From Chrysoperla carnea (taxonomy: Eukaryota > Arthropoda > Insecta > Neuroptera > Chrysopidae), in NCBI RefSeq assembly GCF_905475395.1, contig NC_058340.1, positions 68,302,181 to 68,366,180 on the forward strand: a stretch of 64,000 bases of DNA, in the 5' to 3' direction. The position numbers and the translations under genes were made by a program. Position 1 is the first letter of the stretch. Each line of letters starts with the position of its first letter. Below, piece after piece: positions 24,397 to 35,493 of this stretch. The notes below the pieces were generated by a model. That model was not told the DNA's origin, ran no database searches, and worked only from the letters and a program-made list of their open reading frames with translations.

Positions 24397-27038
24397 CACA
24401 TAGCGGTCAAACTTATAACACCCCTTTTTTTTAGTTCGGGGGTTAAAAAAGTCCACTCTTTTAATGGTCTAATTATTCCGAAGACCACTATTATTTTCTA
24501 TAAAGATTAAAGCTTGCTTTTGATTGCTTCACGTCATTAGTGGTAGACTTGACGTCATTAAGGTTGTCATTTTGACAACTAAGGCTTTATGCCATTAAGG
24601 TGGATGATAATCAGAATACCAAGTAAATTCGCTCGTTTTTGCTACAATCAGATTGTTTTTTACAACCAAAAACCCATAACATTAAAAAATCTCAAATGAA
24701 ATAATAACATAAAAATTTACCGACTGATGGACGAAAAATAACTGTTGATACATCTTCACAACTTTCGAAAAGAAGTTCTTCAGCAAGATTTTTGGAAAAG
24801 GTATACGTGTTCGGATATTTATTTAAAATTCTAAAATTAAACGAATTAATTAAATTCATATATAATGCTCAATTCGTGACTCCAAGATATCATAATTTTT
24901 GCAGTTGTAAATAGGAATTTTTTTTCGGACATTAAATAGTAAAATGGCGTGCCATACAGCAACAGTCACAAAAATTTTTCTTGAAAATTTATAATCATAT
25001 GTAACTATTGGATTTTTTATGTTTTTTTTTTTTTTTTTTTTTTTTTTTGTTATCTTGAACGTTTCCTATTTTATTTTTTGATATCTTTGTATTGTTTTAA
25101 ATACGAGTTGGTTAGGCTGAGTTTGTCGACTATAGAGTAATTGGTTGGGTTCTGAAGTTCTTAGTGCTTGCGTTCAAAAATGATACTATTACAGAAAACG
25201 GACATATTATCGTAAACTATATACAAAAGTTAAAGTTAGAATTTTACATGCATATATTTAAATAAAAAAGATATGCGATGCGCGCGTGTGTATTCCGCGA
25301 TTTCGCTAGGACTAGAATTAAGTGATATGTTACCATTCTCTCCAATTGCCATTACATTGTTATCTATAGTACTTTGGAGTCGCGAATTTGAGCAAACTTT
25401 ACAAGTAACATACTTTTCTTCAAGAAAATTGAGCACATTTTCATCCATAATTTCAGCTGCTTTAATCATAGTTTTCCAATCCGTTGTCGCCTTATAAACC
25501 TTTTCTTCGATTGTGTCCACGCCTTTATCGACATTACAATAAGTGGTTGATGTATATAGAAAAACCTAACCACAGAAAAAGAACTTTATAATTCGCTATC
25601 AAAGAAGTAGTCAATACGGTGTGTTGCCACAATATTATCTTGTGGCTGCTTACTATGACATGTAAAATTTAGCATTATGTACATATATTATATAATATAG
25701 GTATTACTTGGAACTAAGGATAGCTAAGTTAGTAGAAGCGTGGCTATATAATTGGTTATTTTAGTGATTACTCAGTTCGAATCCAGCAGCAGTGTAATCA
25801 GTCACATGCGGAAAAAAAAACTATGGTTAAAAATATGGCCGCTTTATAATTGTACTGTTTCCTGCTTTAGTCAATATATACTAAAATATACTTTAAAAAA
25901 AATAAAAATTCGTGTAATAATAGCTACGTCCAGACGAAGTTAGCCATACTGAGGCGAAAGATAGTAAATGCACCTGATGCATCTTAAAGAAAAAATTGGA
26001 TAATCTTGGGCGTTTTCCGAAATATACATCAGTATACTGGCCATTAGTAATGACGTCATGAATTGCCATATTGTGCTGGTGATAAAATTGTGACAAATAA
26101 CTATTTAGCCGGCTGTGTAAGCATAGATTAGATTGTGTGAAATAATAATAAAATAATAATTGTAAATTATGTTTCAACAACATATTGCCGTAATAGCCAA
26201 CACTTCCATTCTTATAAATAGACTTCAGTTAAAATTTGGCACTGACTGAAGTGAAGCCAATGTTACTGAAGGTTCAATATAGGTGTTTATTATAATTGTT
26301 TACCTTTAAATTTTGCATTTGTTTAAGTATTTTTAACATTTCTCTAGTTCCTCGTGTATTAATTAAAATAGCATCCTTCAAAGAATCATCAAATCGAACA
26401 GATGCTGCCACATGGAATACAATGTTTATTTCATGAATTATAAATTCTAAATCAGAATCAGATAAACCATATTCTAGTTTGCTGATATCTCCTTTAATTA
26501 CTTTTACTTTTGATAATGATTCCGGATATTCTTCTTTTAATCTGTTAAATAACTAAAAGAAAGGGGAAATGAATACGTATATAAGTGCAAGAAGAAGTGG
26601 AACAAGTCAGGTAAAAACAAATTTTCAGTAAAATGAGTGATTAAACATTCCTCAGGCTTACGCTTTATCACAAATCTGTTATTCCTAATAAGCATCAGTA
26701 TATTTTTCCAACATATCCTTACTATTCATAGGAATATCATGAAAACTTACAGGTATATTAAACATTTTATTTAATCTTTCTTCATCCGTATAATTTTTCT
26801 TCGAACGCAGTAATAAATAAATGCCCTTAATTTTTGGACATGAACGAAGTAATTTTTCAATTAAAACTTTGCCCATAAAGCCAGTACCGCCCGTAACCAG
26901 AATGTTTTGATCAGCATAAAATTCACAAATTGATGGTGCATTATTTGATAACTGTGATAAAGTTACTTTATCCACAAACATTTTCTTCGTTGGCTTAACG
27001 ATATTATCTTCAACAATGTAATTGTTATTATAAAACAT
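21009..27038 (-). CDS. FAR: Fatty acyl-CoA reductase, left palindrome copy
   Basis: Nine exons on the minus strand: 27038-26751, 26552-26304, 25565-25414, 24830-24721, 23689-23479, 22971-22744, 22558-22420, 22354-22227 and 21102-21009. All junctions are GT-AG and in phase, giving 532 residues, the usual length of insect FARs. The N-terminal Rossmann NAD(P)H-binding domain has TGGTGFMG at 49-56. The catalytic YxxxK is Y239-TFS-K243 in NKYPNTYTFSK. The C-terminal FAR_C domain follows (NQLLWYP, LAPFTLNEWTF, IIRYLLKDK). A last short exon encodes a hydrophobic anchor (YYLHVAIISLLIVASLLVL), as in membrane-bound FARs. These enzymes reduce fatty acyl-CoA to fatty alcohol using NADPH, for waxes, cuticle lipids or pheromones. 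The partner gene is at 28631-34706. Intron 4 (1,031 bp) holds a dispersed repeat absent from the partner. Confidence 0.93.
24062..24450 (+). repeat. Dispersed CAGA-tail repeat in reductase intron 4
   Basis: Two partial, nested copies of the family seen at 8771-8990: 'cgacaaatctttcgggtacg' near 24075 and 'tttcgggtacggaaccctca' near 24226. They are followed by 'gcacttgaaacatagctaag', a (GACA)n tract of about 50 bp at 24347-24396 and 'cacatagcggtcaaacttat'. The right-arm gene has only a 121-bp intron at this place, so the insertion probably followed the duplication, although loss there cannot be ruled out. Confidence 0.8.
25022..25048 (+). repeat. Poly-T tract in reductase intron 3
   Basis: A run of about 27 T residues in the left-copy intron 3. 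This intron is 583 bp against 69 bp in the right copy. On the gene strand it is a poly-A, which may be the tail of a retroposed insertion, though I recognise no element body. Confidence 0.6.
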
Positions 27039-27324
27039 TTTGGAACACCCGCAACCACAGTCATATATGTATACACCTGATAACTTATCAGAATCAGTCC
27101 ATGTTCTACAATGTCAATGTTTTTTATATGCCAAACGCAAGCATTCTTATTTGGCTTTGCAAATATTATTATTGTGTTCTTTTTTCATGTCATTGTAGAG
27201 TTGTTAATAATAATGTTCGATTTCCTTCGGAAATTCGCTAAAAACATTTAATAAAAGGTCAATTAAAAAAAAGACGTGGTGATGATTATTTAGAAATGAA
27301 TTTATGTATAATTTTTTTTTTTAA

Positions 27325-27453
27325 TGTAAATTAATTAATAAATTTATTCAATTAAATGACGAAGATCAAGTATTGTGTGATGTGAATATAAAATCAGAAT
27401 TAACAATAGCTGAAAATATTTTCGATGCACTCAATATGAATGCAACATTGTAA
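27325..27453 (+). pseudogene. C-terminal coding remnant near palindrome centre (left copy)
   Basis: An open frame ends with TAA at 27451 and is followed by AATAAA signals at about 27471 and 27490. It encodes 42 residues including KFIQLNDEDQVLCDVN and LTIAENIFDAL. The pattern of an acidic tail followed by a short helix recalls the C-terminal end of pogo/Tigger (jerky-like) transposases, but the match is from memory and weak. No upstream exon or acceptor was found. An identical mirror copy lies at 28216-28344. Confidence 0.35.
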
Positions 27454-27555
27454 TCCAATTTTAAAAAAACGAATAAATTTTATTAAAAAAATAAACTTTT
27501 ATTTTCTATTTATGGGACATACGCGGGATAAGGATTTCGGAGGAAGTAAAACTAA

Positions 27556-28113
27556 GATGAGTAACCGCACCCTAGCAGTTTCGAGAATGCCGTAAAGATG
27601 CCGTAATTATTCGTTATTATTATAATTTGGCAACCAAATTATAACCAAATTATAACGGTAAATATACGGCATTGCGTAAAAGCCGAATAATTACGGTATC
27701 TTTACGGCATTCTATCTATACGGCAGCTATCGTACTCTCCCCAGGATGAGTAACCGCACCCTAGTTTCGAGAATGCCGTAAAGATACCGTAATTATTCGG
27801 CTTTTACGCAATGCCGTATATTTACCGTTATAATTTGGTTATAATTTGGTTGCCAAATTATAATAATAACGAATAATTACGGCATCTTTGCGGCACTCTC
27901 GAAACTAGGGTGCGGTTACTCATCCTGGGGAGAGTACGATAGCTGCCGTATAGATAGAATGCCGTAAAGATACCGTAATTATTCGGCTTTTACGCAATGC
28001 CGTATATTTACCGTTATAATTTGGTTATAATTTGGTTGCCAAATTATAATAATAACGAATAAATACGGCATCTTTACGGCATTCTCGAAACTGCTAGGGT
28101 GCGGTTACTCATC
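27556..28113. mobile_element. Three fold-back (MITE-like) units at the palindrome centre
   Basis: Three units of about 185 bp: left (27556-27740, inverted), middle (27741-27928) and right (27929-28113). Each starts or ends with GGATGAGTAACCGCACCCTA or its complement and repeats ATGCCGTAAAGATACCGTAA. The middle unit is itself an inverted repeat with arms 27741-27799 and 27870-27928 (few mismatches) around a 70-bp non-palindromic spacer. The symmetry point of the whole 15.3-kb palindrome, 27834/27835, falls in that spacer. No transposase is present, and the terminal sequence is unlike families I know. Confidence 0.85.
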
Positions 28114-28215
28114 TTAGTTTTACTTCCTCCGAAATCCTTATCCCGCGTATGTCCCATAAATAGAAAATAAAAGTTTATTTTTTTAATAAAATTTATTCGT
28201 TTTTTTAAAATTGGA

Positions 28216-28344
28216 TTACAATGTTGCATTCATATTGAGTGCATCGAAAATATTTTCAGCTATTGTTAATTCTGATTTTATATTCACATCACACAATACT
28301 TGATCTTCGTCATTTAATTGAATAAATTTATTAATTAATTTACA
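28216..28344 (-). pseudogene. C-terminal coding remnant near palindrome centre (right copy)
   Basis: Mirror image of 27325-27453, with the same 42-residue frame and the same downstream AATAAA. It is a consequence of the palindrome. Confidence 0.35.
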
Positions 28345-28540
28345 TTAAAAAAAAAAATTATACATAAATTCATTTCTAAATAATCATCACCACGTCTTTT
28401 TTTTAATTGACCTTTTATTAAATGTTTTTAGCGAATTTCCGAAGGAAATCGAACATTATTATTAACAACTCTACAATGACATGAAAAAAGAACACAATAA
28501 TAATATTTGCAAAGCCAAATAAGAATGCTTGCGTTTGGCA

Positions 28541-28550
28541 TATAAAAAAC
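28541..28550 (+). promoter_or_regulatory. Candidate TATA box of right reductase
   Basis: TATAAAAAAC lies 90 bp upstream of the reductase ATG at 28631. The same motif is mirrored upstream of the left gene at about 27119-27128. Transcription start is not established, and in AT-rich DNA the motif may be chance. Confidence 0.35.
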
Positions 28551-28630
28551 ATTGACATTGTAGAACATGGACTGATTCTGATAAGTTATCAGGTGTATAC
28601 ATATATGACTGTGGTTGCGGGTGTTCCAAA

Positions 28631-31600
28631 ATGTTTTATAATAACAATTACATTGTTGAAGATAATATCGTTAAGCCAACGAAGAAAATGTTTGTGGATA
28701 AAGTAACTTTATCACAGTTATCAAATAATGCACCATCAATTTGTGAATTTTATGCTGATCAAAACATTCTGGTTACGGGCGGTACTGGCTTTATGGGCAA
28801 AGTTTTAATTGAAAAATTACTTCGTTCATGTCCAAAAATTAAGGGCATTTATTTATTACTGCGTTCGAAGAAAAATTATACGGATGAAGAAAGATTAAAT
28901 AAAATGTTTAATATACCTGTAAGTTTTCATGATATTCCTATGAATAGTAAGGATATGTTGGAAAAATATACTGATGCTTATTAGGAATAACAGATTTGTG
29001 ATAAAGCGTAAGCCTGAGGAATGTTTAATCACTCATTTTACTGAAAATTTGTTTTTACCTGACTTGTTCCACTTCTTCTTGCACTTATATACGTATTCAT
29101 TTCCCCTTTCTTTTAGTTATTTAACAGATTAAAAGAAGAATATCCGGAATCATTATCAAAAGTAAAAGTAATTAAAGGAGATATCAGCAAACTAGAATAT
29201 GGTTTATCTGATTCTGATTTAGAATTTATAATTCATGAAATAAACATTGTATTCCATGTGGCAGCATCTGTTCGATTTGATGATTCTTTGAAGGATGCTA
29301 TTTTAATTAATACACGAGGAACTAGAGAAATGTTAAAAATACTTAAACAAATGCAAAATTTAAAGGTAAACAATTATAATAAACACCTATATTGAACCTT
29401 CAGTAACATTGGCTTCACTTCAGTCAGTGCCAAATTTTAACTGAAGTCTATTTATAAGAATGGAAGTGTTGGCTATTACGGCAATATGTTGTTGAAACAT
29501 AATTTACAATTATTATTTTATTATTATTTCACACAATCTAATCTATGCTTACACAGCCGGCTAAATAGTTATTTGTCACAATTTTATCACCAGCACAATA
29601 TGGCAATTCATGACGTCATTACTAATGGCCAGTATACTGATGTATATTTCGGAAAACGCCCAAGATTATCCAATTTTTTCTTTAAGATGCATCAGGTGCA
29701 TTTACTATCTTTCGCCTCAGTATGGCTAACTTCGTCTGGACGTAGCTATTATTACACGAATTTTTATTTTTTTCAAAGTATACACCGTAAAGCAAATAGT
29801 TGGTGGCGCTGCTATAGGCTATAGCACAAATGTAAGTTTTAAAAGAAAGTAATAAGAGTAAGATAAAGATCTAAGCAAGTTGTTAGAGTGGATAGAGAAG
29901 CTCACAACAATCACTTTCTGCTACACAAGCGCCATTCTGCTCAATTTTAGAACTGTTATTTTCTGTTTTCAGCTAGACACTTTTACTTTGACCCGTATTT
30001 ATAAATGTCCTTTTTACCTCTACCCTCCATAATATGACTGATTACTTTTTTGATCGAGAATTATAAAGTTGTTTTCTGTAATTAGGTTTTCCTGTATACG
30101 TCAACCACTTATTGTAACATCGATAAAGACGTGGATGCAATCGAAGAAAAAGTTTATAAGGAGACAACGGATTGGAAAACTATGATTAGAGCAGCCGAAA
30201 ATATGGATGAAACGGTGCTCAATTTTCTTGAACAGAAGTATGTTACTTCTCAAGTTAACTCAAATTTAGCATTATTTATGAATTTAAATAATTCTTGTAA
30301 TTTTAGAATTTTAAATAAATATCCGAACACGTATACTTTTACCAAAAATCTTGCTGAAAAACTTCTCTTTGAAAGTTGTGATGATATACCAACAGTTATT
30401 TTTCGTCCTACAGTCGGTAAATTTTTAAGTTATTATTTTAATTTTTAACATTTTTATAGACTTTTGACAATTGATTTTATTACTCCAAATGCTTCTGAAG
30501 ATGTTTTTAATAATAAAATAATTATATTTTGCCTAAGTGGTTGGTTCGGATAAAGAACCAATGCCTGGATGGATTGATAACTACAATGGGCCAATGGGTC
30601 TAATTACAGGAGTTCAGACTGGCTTACTTCATATAGTTTTAATAGACGGTAATAAGGAGGTAAATTGGGTGCCTGTTGACATAGCAATAAAAGGAATGAT
30701 AACATCAGCATGGTATAAGGCATTAGAACAAACTGATCGTAATAAATGGTAATATTTTAGAGCATGTATGCTATAGATTGTCATAATAATTGTTGAGTAC
30801 GTTAGCGACTCATTCGAGATGCACGGGATAACTTTATCAATTACAAAACTTCTTATGTTTTGAATAATTTTATGTTCTAAGACTTCTATCTGAGGATAAA
30901 TGTTATAGGAAGTTTAGTATTATAGTATAGTATAAAATTTGTAAATACCTTTATCCCATACAAAATGGTATCGCTTTCTCCTCGGTACACCTCATGTGAA
31001 TGACATCATTGTAAAAGTATTTAAAAATAAAATTTTCCGGTGACTTTTCTTCCCAAGCGAATCTTTTGCCAGATTGAAGCAAAAATAAAAGTATAAAGTC
31101 AATGCCATTTTTCGACTTGATAATCTTGAAATTTCGATTGAACGACAAAAAAACAAAAAACTGCCAAAAAATAACAGTCACTAAATAACTATACATATAC
31201 AGGCCGTTCTGTTATTGACTGCAGATCGTCGACCTACAGAATAAGCTCATAAAGACGAAGGAAAAAGTTATGTACCAATTTTGGATCTGAGGCCTAGTTT
31301 GCGAGATAATTAACAAAATAAATTAATATAATATTAATAAAAAATAAATAACTTTATCGAATCCCAGTTCAATAAAATTTTGAAGGCTGGTATTGTATTA
31401 TTACATAAACTGAGAAATAATAATAATAATAAGAGAAGAAGAATAAGTAGAGTGTGGTAAATAGTACATAGATACAACCATTCCCGCTACTATATTATAT
31501 CATATGCATACAATAAACAAAAACTGATGATGAGATTTAGTCAACTATTTAAACAAATACAAACAATATTATGCATTTTTTTGAGTGTTTTTCATATAGG

Positions 31601-34142
31601 ACCACCTCCTACCTGCCTTCAATATTTTATTGAACTGTGATTCGATAAAGTTATTTACTTTTTATTAATATTATATTAATTTATTTTGTTAATTATTTCG
31701 CAAACTAGGCCTCAGATACAAAATTGGTAAATAAATTTTTCCTTCCTCTTTATGAGCTTATTCTGTAGGCCAACGATCTGCAGTCAATAACAAAACGCCC
31801 TGTATAACGAAACATTACTAATACTATAATTTAATCTTTGTAGCTTAGTAATTAACTCATCAACTAGTGATTTTATAAAATTCAATAATAGCGTAATGAG
31901 TGATCTTGGTGTCAAAATATTAAACAAAAATCCACCGAATCAACTACTATGGTACCCATTTTTTTTTCAAACGACAAATAAATATTTATATTGGTTTTAT
32001 TTTGTAACACTGCACTTGATTCCTGCAATATTTTTAAATGTTTTATTGAAAATAAGTAATCAGAGATTAAAGTAAGTAAAAAGAGTATATTTTAATTAAA
32101 AAATTAAAAATAATTAATAACTTTGCTGCAATCGTAAAAAAAAAGTTTTTTGGCGAAGCCGGTAGGAATGCCACATTCAACAAAAAAAATCATAACAGAT
32201 AGATGATTCACCAAGGACCCTGATCTTGAAAGTTAGTTAAAGGTATACTCTATTTCGTTAAAGTTAAATGATAGAAGAAAACTTTAAATTAGAAAGGTGG
32301 TCATTAGATAATAAACTAACATTTTTTGTTAAAAATATTTTTACCAAATTGTATGTAAAAATTTGACTATACATCAAATGTTTTGGAATTTTTAGCTCAG
32401 TTTGTTCGTGATGTAGGGTTTTTGGGATGCTCTTAAACAACTAGAAATAGAACTCAAAATTTAAAATTCGGAATCAAAATTTAATTGTTTAAGTAGATTA
32501 TAACATTCACCTTCTGTGGAATCTATTAATACAGCGAAAAATCATTCAAACCAACAATATTCGTGTTTTTATTAGAAACACATTTCTAATTTAAAGTTTC
32601 TTTGCTTTACCTGTAACCTGTAACTTCAAAGTCAAAACCCAATCCAAGTGATGCCTTCATCTTGAACAAATGCTGCGCTCACCTTCATCTTGAACAAATT
32701 TTACATGAAATAACATTTTTCTGTAGCTAACTATAGTGTTGGAAGAAAAACGTCATCAGATAGTGGCAGAGGAATTCTGGAACATACTGTAGACAACGTT
32801 AACGCAATTAATAAAAATACGACTGTGACATTCCTATTAAACAAATTCCACATTAAGTTCTGTTCTTGAAAACAAAACAAACTTTCAAAACCGAGAAATA
32901 TTATTAGCATATCATTATTAAATAAACAATTCAAACCGTTTTTTAATTTTCAAAAGTAAACATTATTTTAGTTTATTTAAATTATATCGCCGAGTATTTT
33001 ATTCAAATATGAAGCTTGCACCGTTCACATTAAATGAATGGACATTTAAAAATGATAATTTTAAATCTTTACATGCAATATTGAAACCAGAGGATATTGA
33101 TAAGTTCTCGGTGAGTATAAATTATAAAATCACAACAGATAATTTAAAATATCAATTTTATGTTAAATTTACAGGTAGATTATTCTGGATTAACAGTTTC
33201 TGAACGATTTGAAACGAAAAGAGAAGGCACAATACGGTATCTGTTAAAAGATAAGAACTTTTCAAAAGAAACATTTAATAAACGAATGTTTAATTTTAAA
33301 ATGTAAGATAATACATTATTTTGATGTACTTGTATACAGGGTGTTCTGTTATTAACTGCAGATCGTCAGCCTACAGAATACTACTCATAAAGACGAACAA
33401 AAAAGTTATTTACCAAATTTCGATATGAGCCCTGATTCGGAAATTGTGGCAATTGAAAAAATAGAAAGATTTATGAATTCACAAACCTATCAAATTCAAT
33501 AAATTAGTAGGTGTCACTTTCTGCAGTTAATAACAGAACGCCCTGTGTAAGTCTACCATATGCAATTCTTCCATGACGCATTGACTATGCTCAGAAAATA
33601 CACTTGGAGTGACGGCCGCGGCGTTCACTTTAAAAGGCGAGCTATATGATCGTAGTATTTTATGATCACGGCCATTGTATTGTAATGATTGGTTCCTGCC
33701 AACAATCACTTCTAAGAGTAATTGTTGGTTCCTGTATTACCATAGGAAAATAGAATTACCTTTATAAATTTAGCAAACTAAGCAATACTCGCATGTTAAC
33801 TCGAAAATTAACTATCTAAGTGTATTGAAATTTGACTTACTTATGGTTGTATAATAGCTATGCCAGTTTTCCAGAATTTACTTACATAGGAAATATTTTT
33901 TGTACAATAGTTGAATCATAATGGTCTTGATTTAAGTCACTATGTCATGTAAAGATTGTGAATGAGTATAAAATGTAAAAGGACCCCACATATTTCGTCT
34001 GTCTTATATACTTTTTGAAAAATTGAAAATGTTAGTTCTTGAAGTGTATAGAGCAAAAGTCTCTATGGCCATAAAGTAAAAAAAAAGATACTTTGTCATG
34101 GGGACTGTTGACAGAAGTGAAATTTTAAAACTTTGGAAGAAC

Positions 34143-34173
<31 letters not shown>

Positions 34174-34706
34174 TAATTAACTATAGTATAGATAATTAAA
34201 ATTTCATAATTTGCAAATTGGAATTATTAACGTATGTATAATAAACTATTATAAATAACAATAAAAAGCAACAACACATAGTGTTTTCAAGCGGTGACTC
34301 ATCTTAGAACTAAGTGTACTCAATGTTGCTTAACTTCACTGATTGGGCGAGAATCGTTGTTTTCAATGTGGTATGGTGAAGGTAACGGTGGCGATTTGGT
34401 GACGATGACACGAGTTCCATGATTTTTATTCACATAAAAAGTGCTCAACGTGCCAAAAGATTTTTTCACTTCAAAAATTTGAAACTTGTTTACCTACCTA
34501 TAGTTTACCTATAGTTTTTCTCGATTTCTCGATTCTCCATTGTACGGGGTCCTTTGTTGATACACACATAATAAAAAATTAACAAATTGTTCTTTACTTA
34601 CAGAAAATACTATCTGCATGTTGCTGTAATTATTCTTTTAATTATTGGTTCTCTTTTCGTCTTAAATCGTTATGTTGGAAAATTTATGAATAAACGTTAT
34701 ATTTAG
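28631..34706 (+). CDS. FAR: Fatty acyl-CoA reductase, right palindrome copy
   Basis: Nine exons: 28631-28918, 29117-29365, 30086-30237, 30307-30416, 30538-30748, 31844-32071, 32972-33110, 33175-33302 and 34604-34706. All are in phase with GT-AG borders, giving 535 residues. It has Rossmann motif TGGTGFMG (49-56), catalytic Y239-TFT-K243, the FAR_C domain (NQLLWYPF, LAPFTLNEWTF, IRYLLKDK) and a C-terminal hydrophobic helix (HVAVIILLIIGSLFVLNRYV) encoded by the last exon. If the exon 8 donor is ignored, the frame stops at 33306, which would give a shorter protein without the anchor. Exons 1-2 (residues 1-179) are identical to the left copy. Exons 3-6 differ at many sites, for example GVQTGLLHIV against GIMTGVIHAV. 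Exon 7 is again identical at protein level. Expected reaction: acyl-CoA + 2 NADPH to fatty alcohol at a membrane. Confidence 0.93.
31200..31802. mobile_element. MITE with long terminal inverted repeats in reductase intron 5
   Basis: A 603-bp element flanked by TA on both sides (31198-31199 and 31803-31804). Its ends are CAGGCCGTTCTGTTATTGAC and the complement of CAGGGCGTTTTGTTATTGAC. The inverted repeats extend about 190 bp inward ('cagaataagctcataaag', 'atctgaggcctagtttgcga') with few mismatches. TA target duplication and long TIRs fit a Tc1/mariner-type non-autonomous element. The left-arm intron 5 lacks it: 507 bp against 1,095 bp. Confidence 0.88.
33337..33547. mobile_element. Shorter MITE of the same family in reductase intron 8
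   Basis: A copy of about 211 bp with ends CAGGGTGTTCTGTTATTAAC and 'gttaataacagaacgccctg', preceded by TA (33335-33336) and followed by TGTA. Only the outer 60-70 bp of the left TIR match the 603-bp relative; the middle is different. It is absent from the left-arm intron. Confidence 0.82.
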
Positions 34707-35493
34707 ATAAAGAATTCAATTTTTATGCGAGAAGTGGGCATGGTTCTGGTATAACGTTAAATAATTTTTTGTGGTGGTGTTTTGTGGTAGTTGTTGAGCG
34801 AAGCGGACGAGTAGCTGTTAGTCTTTTGTATAATTAACACAAATTGTTAAAAATATATTATAAATTTAAAAATTGATTTCAATTCCAAAATAATTACTTC
34901 CGGTATAAATTATTTTGCATTTCGACATTTTCCACTTTGATTTCCATGTAAATGTCTCATGTAAATTATTATCAAATAACGTAAAAATGGTGGCTTGAAA
35001 AACTTATTAATTACATGAAAACTAATCAGTCCTAAATAATAAAATTATATTCCTAAATCTTCCCAAACGTTTTCCAATTGAATAAGAATAGTTTTAAGGC
35101 AAAATAAAACTTAACATTTACATAAATTAAAAAATAAATTTTTCAGTAATATTTGAATATTGGCGCCATACTGCTATATAACAATTAATGGTTCAGGTAT
35201 ATGGTTAATTAACATAACTTATAAATCAACTAAAAAATAAGTGTAATTAAATAATTATACATTCCCAAACTCTGAGACCATGTTTATCGTAATTCCCAAA
35301 TGATTTCCCTTCGAATAACATAAAAATTAAGTGGATTTAATTTCCTACCTGCTTAAACTAGACGCTGAAAAAAGAATCATTAATTACAGGAAAACTACCA
35401 ATTCCTAAATTCTAAAATTATATTCCCAAATCCTCCCAAACGATTCCCAAATGAATTGAAATAGTTTGAGTGAAAAATAACAATTTTATCTGC

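Larger units (their letters stand above)
20187..27834. repeat. Left arm of a 15.3-kb palindrome
   Basis: Inverted copy of 27835-35493. Paired coordinates near the centre sum to 55,669, for example reductase starts at 27038 and 28631 and exon edges at 26304 and 29365. The outer end is 'gataaaattgttatttttca' at 20187, matching the reverse complement near 35493. The inner 1.94 kb (from about 25,895 inward) looks identical to the other arm, while the outer part is diverged with private insertions. 20221-20760 also contains a two-copy direct repeat ('gaatcgtttggga' at about 20231 and 20584). Confidence 0.92.
27835..35493. repeat. Right arm of a 15.3-kb palindrome
   Basis: Inverted partner of 20187-27834. 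Homology is continuous to 'gagtgaaaaataacaatttt' ending at about 35492. Between the outer ends are a conserved AT-rich block ('ggcgccatactgctatataa', mirrored at about 20475-20495) and the reductase gene. This arm carries two TA-flanked MITE insertions (31200-31802 and 33337-33547) that the left arm lacks. Confidence 0.92.

Noticed and set aside
25893-26183. Open frame of about 96 codons, also present at 29486-29824
   Set aside because: It lies wholly in reductase intron 2, starts without context and appears twice only because of the palindrome.
33175-33306. Reductase ending at the TAA at 33304-33306
   Set aside because: A good donor (AT|GTAAGA) just before this stop joins in phase to the exon at 34604, which encodes the usual C-terminal membrane helix. 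The left copy has the same arrangement.
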